Positions 60,052-64,000 of a DNA stretch of 64,000 nucleotides are shown here, one piece after another. The position numbers and the translations under genes were made by a program. The DNA lies in NCBI GenBank assembly GCA_964393615.1, contig CAYMUR010000011.1, positions 27,927 through 91,926 on the forward strand, read 5' to 3'. Origin of the DNA: CAYMUR01 sp964393615 (GTDB lineage Bacteria; Planctomycetota; Planctomycetia; Pirellulales; Pirellulaceae). The notes under the pieces were generated by a model. The model did not search any database. It saw only the letters and a program-made list of their open reading frames with translations, and was not told the DNA's origin. Numbering within the stretch: the first letter of the stretch is position 1; every line of letters begins with the position of its first letter.

Positions 60052-61074
60052 TTAGGGGATAGGTTTTCTTTGGACGTCAACGTAGGAAAAGGCGGGGCTC
60101 ATTTTTTCGCTTGGCCATGGTTTGCCATCTACTTCGACATACGGATAAACAAAATAATTCAAGGGGCCACCCTTTGGCTGGGGAACCAATTGGATGTCGC
60201 GCCCCACCGTAAACGTGACGCGGTCCTCGGTAAGGTTACCGAAAAAATATTCCTTTTTTTGTGGGTGTTTGTCTGCCTCCGAAATGTCCACGGGAATCCA
60301 GCCTTTTTCGTTATGGTAGAACAGGGCCCAGCAGTGGTAGCCATCGACGGAGCCTGCTCCACGTTCCGACGCGATAGCGAATCCTATTTCAAAACGGGCC
60401 GGTAGCCCTTTTGATCGAGCCCAGGAGATGAAGAGGCTATGAAAATCAGTGCAGTTTCCGAAACGACTGTCACAGACCCATAAGACATCGCCGTTTCCGT
60501 AACCAGGTTGAGACTTATCGTAACGAACATGTTCGTCGACGCGTTCATAAAGGGTGCGGGCCAGAACCAGTGGATCGCTAGAAAACGGAATGTCAGCCAG
60601 TAGGTCGAGTGGTCTTCCGTTTAGTGGTACTTTTGAATTTGCGGAAAGAAACAGGTTTCGCTGGTAATCGGTAAGTTGAATCTTGTTCTCTTTCGAATGC
60701 ATTCCACAGACTTCGTGCCGCTGGACAAGGTAGGCCGTATTGAATAGCAGTCTACCGGAGGGGGGCGCTTGTGTCTCAAAATAAAGGATTTGGTTCCCAT
60801 AGATGGGTTCGGTAAACACCTTACCAGGTACGGGTAATTCTGGCTCCATCGCCTGAATCGTCTGATGGTCGTTGGATGGTGGGAGGGGCAACCACACTCG
60901 CACCCGTGCTCCGACCGGTAATTGATTCAGTGTGGCACCATAATCAAGGCGAAAATTCCGCGAACGCGGAGCATTGCGATGGATGTTTTGCTGCGCGGAG
61001 GCATCCTGGTGGGGGGGGAATATCAAGCCCATCAACGAGAATACCACGAGTCTCGTGGCGGTAAGATGCGGCAT
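60052..61074 (-). CDS. Secreted transglutaminase-like cysteine protease family protein
   Basis: 340 residues with a signal peptide (about 1-28, cleavage near A-S-A-Q). The transglutaminase-like core has catalytic Cys208 (F-G-N-C-T-D-F-H), His247 (G-Y-H-C-W-A) and Asp263 (W-I-P-V-D-I). N-terminal beta domain R-V-R-V-W-L-P-L-P fits the family. It may be a peptidase or amidase in the periplasm. It is the first gene of the minus-strand group, 77 bp before the ferredoxin gene, so it may belong to the operon, though no direct role in molybdoenzyme function is known. Confidence 0.85.
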   Translation of the reverse strand: MPHLTATRLVVFSLMGLIFPPHQDASAQQNIHRNAPRSRNFRLDYGATLNQLPVGARVRVWLPLPPSNDHQTIQAMEPELPVPGKVFTEPIYGNQILYFETQAPPSGRLLFNTAYLVQRHEVCGMHSKENKIQLTDYQRNLFLSANSKVPLNGRPLDLLADIPFSSDPLVLARTLYERVDEHVRYDKSQPGYGNGDVLWVCDSRFGNCTDFHSLFISWARSKGLPARFEIGFAIASERGAGSVDGYHCWALFYHNEKGWIPVDISEADKHPQKKEYFFGNLTEDRVTFTVGRDIQLVPQPKGGPLNYFVYPYVEVDGKPWPSEKMSPAFSYVDVQRKPIP

Positions 61075-61270
61075 CGAAGCGACTTTCTAGGGGTGCCAAA
61101 TTAAGGTCAGCGACGTTCCATGCTGACCCTGACACAGGGGAGGCACCAATCGCTTTGAATTCAGCTGGACATAAGCAACGGTGATCATTGTATCGACCAC
61201 GGTATGCCTTGGCTAGTTCATCGCGATAAAATAAACTAGCGATATAATTGAAAAATAGGCAGGAAATGGT

Positions 61271-61285
61271 ATAAGTAAATCTTAT
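61271..61285. promoter_or_regulatory. LysR-type T-N11-A box at the regulator's own start
   Basis: ATAAG-TAAAT-CTTAT is a perfect inverted repeat with T-N11-A spacing, the form bound by LysR regulators. It overlaps the ATG at 61284, in the divergent gap before the transglutaminase-like gene. It may serve both directions, giving self-repression and control of the molybdoenzyme operon. Confidence 0.55.
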
Positions 61286-62180
61286 GGAAATCCGCCTTTT
61301 GAAAACGTTTTGCATCGCGGCAGAGCGGGGGAACTTTACCCGCGCTGCGGAAGAGTTAGGGCTCACACAGGCTGCGGTGAGTCAACAGGTTTCACTACTT
61401 GAAAAGGAATTTCCTGTGAGGCTCTTTCAGCGTCAAGGTCGAGGGGTGCGGCTGACGCGACAGGGGCAACAGCTCTATCAATTTGCGCAGCAGATCCTCG
61501 ATCTGGTGGCGAAGGCGACAGCGGCGTTAAAGGAGGTAGAGTCTCCACTCTCAGGGAAATTTCGTATTGCGGCCAGTACGGTTCCGGCGGAATGGTTTTT
61601 GCCAGAGATGTTAGCAGATTTTCGGACTCGGTGGCCCGACGTACGGGAGTCATTAACCGTGACGGACAGTCGGCTGGCTGCGGACACGGTGGAGGCGGGC
61701 GAGGCAGACCTGGGATTTGTTGGCGAGTTACCACATTCGACCAATTTGTCGTCCAAAGCAATTTCAGAAGACGAGTTGGTGTTGTTTGTTGCGACCGACC
61801 ATGCTTTGGCTGAGAAGGGAAGCATGACGCTGAATCAATTGCAGGGCGAAACGTTGATTCTTCGCGAACCAGGGTCGGGCAGCCGTCACTGCCTCGAACT
61901 CGCGTTACAGGAACAGGGGCTATCGTTGAACGAATTCAACATTGCGCTGGAGGTCAACAGCAATGAGTCGATTCGTGTTGCGGTGGAGCGCGGAGTGGGA
62001 GTGGCATTTTTTTCCAAGCGAATTGGTCGTCATGAGCACGGATTGGTGCCGGTTAAGGTCCGCGGCTTACGCGCACGACGAAAGCTTTATGTAATCAGTG
62101 ACGTTCGTCGAGAATTGTCGCTTCCAGCCAAAGAGTTTCTGGTGTTTGCTGAGCAGTGGCAGGCGGACAAAGTTTCTTAA
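61284..62180 (+). CDS. LysR-family transcriptional regulator (CysL/CbbR-like)
   Basis: 298 residues. N-terminal winged helix-turn-helix M-E-I-R-L-L-K-T-F ... F-T-R-A-A-E-E-L-G-L-T-Q-A-A-V-S-Q-Q-V, linker helix, and a substrate-binding domain from about 90 (G-K-F-R-I-A-A-S-T-V-P-A-E-W-F-L-P). The S-T-V-P-x-x-x-L-P type motif and P-G-S-G-S-R resemble CysL, CbbR and related anion-metabolism regulators. It is coded divergently from the transglutaminase-molybdoenzyme operon, a typical arrangement for a LysR regulator and its target. No ribosome site precedes the ATG; the mRNA may be leaderless or the start further downstream. Confidence 0.9.
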   Translation: MEIRLLKTFCIAAERGNFTRAAEELGLTQAAVSQQVSLLEKEFPVRLFQRQGRGVRLTRQGQQLYQFAQQILDLVAKATAALKEVESPLSGKFRIAASTVPAEWFLPEMLADFRTRWPDVRESLTVTDSRLAADTVEAGEADLGFVGELPHSTNLSSKAISEDELVLFVATDHALAEKGSMTLNQLQGETLILREPGSGSRHCLELALQEQGLSLNEFNIALEVNSNESIRVAVERGVGVAFFSKRIGRHEHGLVPVKVRGLRARRKLYVISDVRRELSLPAKEFLVFAEQWQADKVS

Positions 62181-62287
62181 AAAAAATCGAAAACACGATT
62201 GTGGAGTGATTGGAGCAGAGGAACAGGGAAGCGTTCCGAAGTGGAGGGACCTTCGGGATGTGGGCTGGCCGCTGTGCGGTTGACCTG

Positions 62288-62313
62288 AAAAATGTCACGC
62301 AAAAATGTCACGC
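62288..62313. repeat. Two direct 13-bp repeats
   Basis: AAAAATGTCACGC occurs twice in a row in the gap between the LysR gene and the MFS gene. No function is evident. Confidence 0.8.
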
Positions 62314-62422
62314 TGTGCAACATGTGGCAGTCCATGCGGTGGGGTAGCGATAAAACGCCTGATGAATGATGATAAACGACTCGGTGACGAAAACTCCAGA
62401 TACCGTTTGTTAGTTTTTCAGG

Positions 62423-63628
62423 TTGGTGATTGCGCTGTCTTCTTCCAAATTAAGTCGTCCGCTACTCGCTTTGCACCTGGCGCCCATGTTCCTGGTGGCT
62501 TGGACAAGGACCTTTGCCGTTGTCCTGCCTGGCGTGATTGAAACATTTGATTTGTCAGCGGGAGAAGCTGGTCGATTTGTATTCATGGTCGAGATGGGCA
62601 GTTTTCTTTCGTTGTTGCTATTGGGGTGTGTGATTGACCAGGTGGGGGCGTTTTGGGGGTTACGGGTAGGTCTTGTCATGCTAATGCTGGCGTTACTGGC
62701 GACGGCACAGGTGGGACAATTTTCTCTACTCCCGCTGGCTCTGTTGCTACTCGGTTCTGGGATTGCGTGGACGGCGACCTCCATCAATACATTGATGGCA
62801 TCTACGGGAGAACGGCGTTCCTATTATCTTGGTCTGATGCATTCGTTCTATGGTTTTGCTGCGGTGCTGGCGCCGATAGTTGCCGGAGTCGTAATGGCTT
62901 GGGACACTTGGCAGAGTTATTATCGCTTGTTATCCGCCCTGACGTTGGGGATGTTCATTTTGGTTTGGAAGTTTGAAGTTGGCAGGGAATCGACAGGTAA
63001 GGGAACCAGTGAAGACGATACTTTTGCGGATGCGGATGACAAAGGGGCTGGGTGGACACGTGGTTTGTCAACGCTAAAACCAATTGCTGGCATCTGTCTG
63101 GGCGTGTTCGCATTAGCGGGTGTACAAAATGTGTTAAATACCTGGAGTTACCTTTACACGAGTCACACGTATAACGCAAATCATGGACAGGCAACCTTAT
63201 CACCGACCGTCTACTGGATTGGTATTTTGTTGGGGCGAGTGGGACTCATATTTCTGAGTGAAAAATGTTCAGCGCGATGTTTGCTGATCGCGTTATCCCT
63301 GTTGCCGGCGGGGGCGCTATGGATCGACCACAGTGGTGGAACGTACTGGTTGGCGTTGCCGGCAATCTTTTTGGCAGGTGTTGGGGTAAGTGGAACGTTT
63401 CAATTGGGAACCACCTGGGCGAGCGAAAGGATGCCACAACGTATCGGGCTGGCGAGTACGGCAGTGATGGCGGTGTCTGGTTTGGGACTTGGTTTTGGCC
63501 CCTGGTTAGCTGGAATAGCGATCGAAGAAACGTCTTTTGCGGCATTAAAATGGGTTGTTTCGCTGGGGTGCATGATTGCCGGGCTGGCGTTTCTCGTCAC
63601 GCCGGTTTCCACAGTCCAGGGGCGTTAG
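62423..63628 (+). CDS. Major facilitator superfamily transporter
   Basis: 401 residues with about 12 membrane helices in two halves split by a polar loop near 195-215 (G-K-G-T-S-E-D-D-T-F-A-D-A-D-D). The first half has the MFS pattern L-G-C-V-I-D-Q-V-G-A-F-W-G-L-R between helices 2 and 3. The cargo is unknown; the fold resembles FucP- and oxalate-type carriers only loosely. Starts at TTG 62423 or GTG 62426 are both possible, since no ATG lies upstream of the first helix. It follows the LysR gene by 242 bp on the same strand. Confidence 0.85.
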   Translation: MVIALSSSKLSRPLLALHLAPMFLVAWTRTFAVVLPGVIETFDLSAGEAGRFVFMVEMGSFLSLLLLGCVIDQVGAFWGLRVGLVMLMLALLATAQVGQFSLLPLALLLLGSGIAWTATSINTLMASTGERRSYYLGLMHSFYGFAAVLAPIVAGVVMAWDTWQSYYRLLSALTLGMFILVWKFEVGRESTGKGTSEDDTFADADDKGAGWTRGLSTLKPIAGICLGVFALAGVQNVLNTWSYLYTSHTYNANHGQATLSPTVYWIGILLGRVGLIFLSEKCSARCLLIALSLLPAGALWIDHSGGTYWLALPAIFLAGVGVSGTFQLGTTWASERMPQRIGLASTAVMAVSGLGLGFGPWLAGIAIEETSFAALKWVVSLGCMIAGLAFLVTPVSTVQGR

Positions 63629-63947
63629 GGGTAGCGGGTGGTTGATTGAGGCTGTTTTCATTCGTTGAAAATGATCTGTGGCACCGTCGATGATGGTCGC
63701 AGGTTGTCGGACGGGGAAGACTATTTTAACCACGAAAGGTTCCGCGAACGAGCTTGTTGGTTGAGTCGCGAACCAGTGGTGCGTGTTGCCAAATATTGCG
63801 GCCCTTACGGGACCGGCAGAATCGGACCAGAGTGGTTGACAATCTCCTCAGATAGTAACACAATTCAAAGGCCCCAACGGTGAATCAACCGTACAGCGAA
63901 AAACGGTGAATTAACCGTACAGCGAAAACTGTTTTCGAGGCACAAAC
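63629..63947. other. Gap between the MFS gene and tRNA-Glu
   Basis: About 320 bp without a gene I can support. Two 26-bp direct repeats at 63877-63928 lie just before the tRNA. Confidence 0.45.
63877..63928. repeat. Two 26-bp direct repeats next to a tRNA
   Basis: The unit starts ACGGTGAATYAACCGT and ends ACAGCGAAAA; the two copies differ at one base. Each copy has the small inverted repeat ACGGT-N6-ACCGT. They end 19 bp before the tRNA. They could be control sites or remnants of an insertion at the tRNA. Confidence 0.85.
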
Positions 63948-64000
63948 GCCCCCTTCGTCTAGTGGCCCAGGACATCGGATTCTCAGTCCGAAGACAGGGG
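63948..64000 (+). tRNA. tRNA-Glu (CTC), cut by the window end
   Basis: The first 53 bases fit a glutamate tRNA: acceptor strand GCCCCCT, D-arm GTCT-AGTGGCCC-AGGAC, anticodon stem TCGGA/TCCGA with loop TTCTCAG, so the anticodon is CTC (reads GAG). The variable loop and the start of the T arm (CAGGGG) are present; the rest lies beyond the window. Confidence 0.9.

Noticed and set aside
63665..63883. 72-codon frame before the tRNA
   Set aside because: No ribosome site, no known motif, and it runs into the 26-bp repeats.

Overview
The window looks like a chromosomal piece of a planctomycete, probably a member of the Pirellulales or a relative. The reasons are a methanopterin-dependent C1 gene (mch) beside a RimK-type ATP-grasp gene in a bacterium, a membrane protein with the FSLTTLL-type N-terminus often seen in planctomycetes, and FabI, FabZ, ACP, ketosynthase and CrtI-like genes grouped with OleC- and OleD-like genes. 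The taxonomic call is inference, because no rRNA or marker protein was searched. Two runs of N (13587-13596 and 48146-48245) show this is a scaffold.

Region 1, about 0.6-32.7 kb, plus strand: one long flagellar superlocus. A membrane-anchored TPR protein and an FlgN-like chaperone are followed by a soluble histidine kinase and a sigma-54 activator. Then come flgB-flgC-fliE-fliF-fliG-fliH-fliI-fliJ, a MotE-like gene, fliK-flgD-flgE-flbD-motA-motB-fliL-fliN-fliO-fliP-fliQ-fliR-flhB, flhA-flhF-flhG, a small membrane protein, and the flagellar sigma factor fliA. A near-perfect sigma-54 promoter lies just upstream of flgB. The sigma-54 gene (rpoN) itself is at 53.8 kb, so kinase, activator, promoter and sigma factor are all in view. 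There is no fliM in the block, and FliN carries two FliM-like N-terminal motifs. FlhB has NPTR instead of NPTH, FlhG lacks the P-loop lysine, and the activator has GAFTSA instead of GAFTGA.

Region 2, about 32.8-38.1 kb: a DUF2007-like zinc-ribbon protein, an SDR oxidoreductase, a small anchored DUF6174-like protein, pyruvate kinase and a membrane protein, separated by gene-poor stretches with strong hairpins.

Region 3, about 38.1-47.0 kb, minus strand: eight genes that read as a lipid or polyketide-like pathway: OleC-like ligase, OleD-like reductase, ketosynthase, ACP, two CrtI-like FAD proteins, FabZ-like dehydratase and FabI-like reductase. No product can be assigned from sequence. This is the best candidate for an undescribed pathway.

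Region 4, about 47.1-50.4 kb, minus strand: a RimK-like ATP-grasp ligase, a 17-bp tandem repeat around an assembly gap, methenyl-H4MPT cyclohydrolase and an inositol-dehydrogenase-type oxidoreductase.

Region 5, about 50.5-55.5 kb, plus strand: the SRP 4.5S RNA, dnaX with an A10 slippage site that would give a gamma-like product, ybaB and rpoN, ending in two tandem minisatellite arrays.

Region 6, about 55.6-64 kb: a minus-strand operon for a Tat-exported molybdopterin oxidoreductase (transglutaminase-like protein, four-cluster ferredoxin subunit, catalytic subunit, TorD-like chaperone), a divergent LysR regulator with a box on its own start codon, an MFS transporter, and a tRNA-Glu(CTC) cut by the window end.
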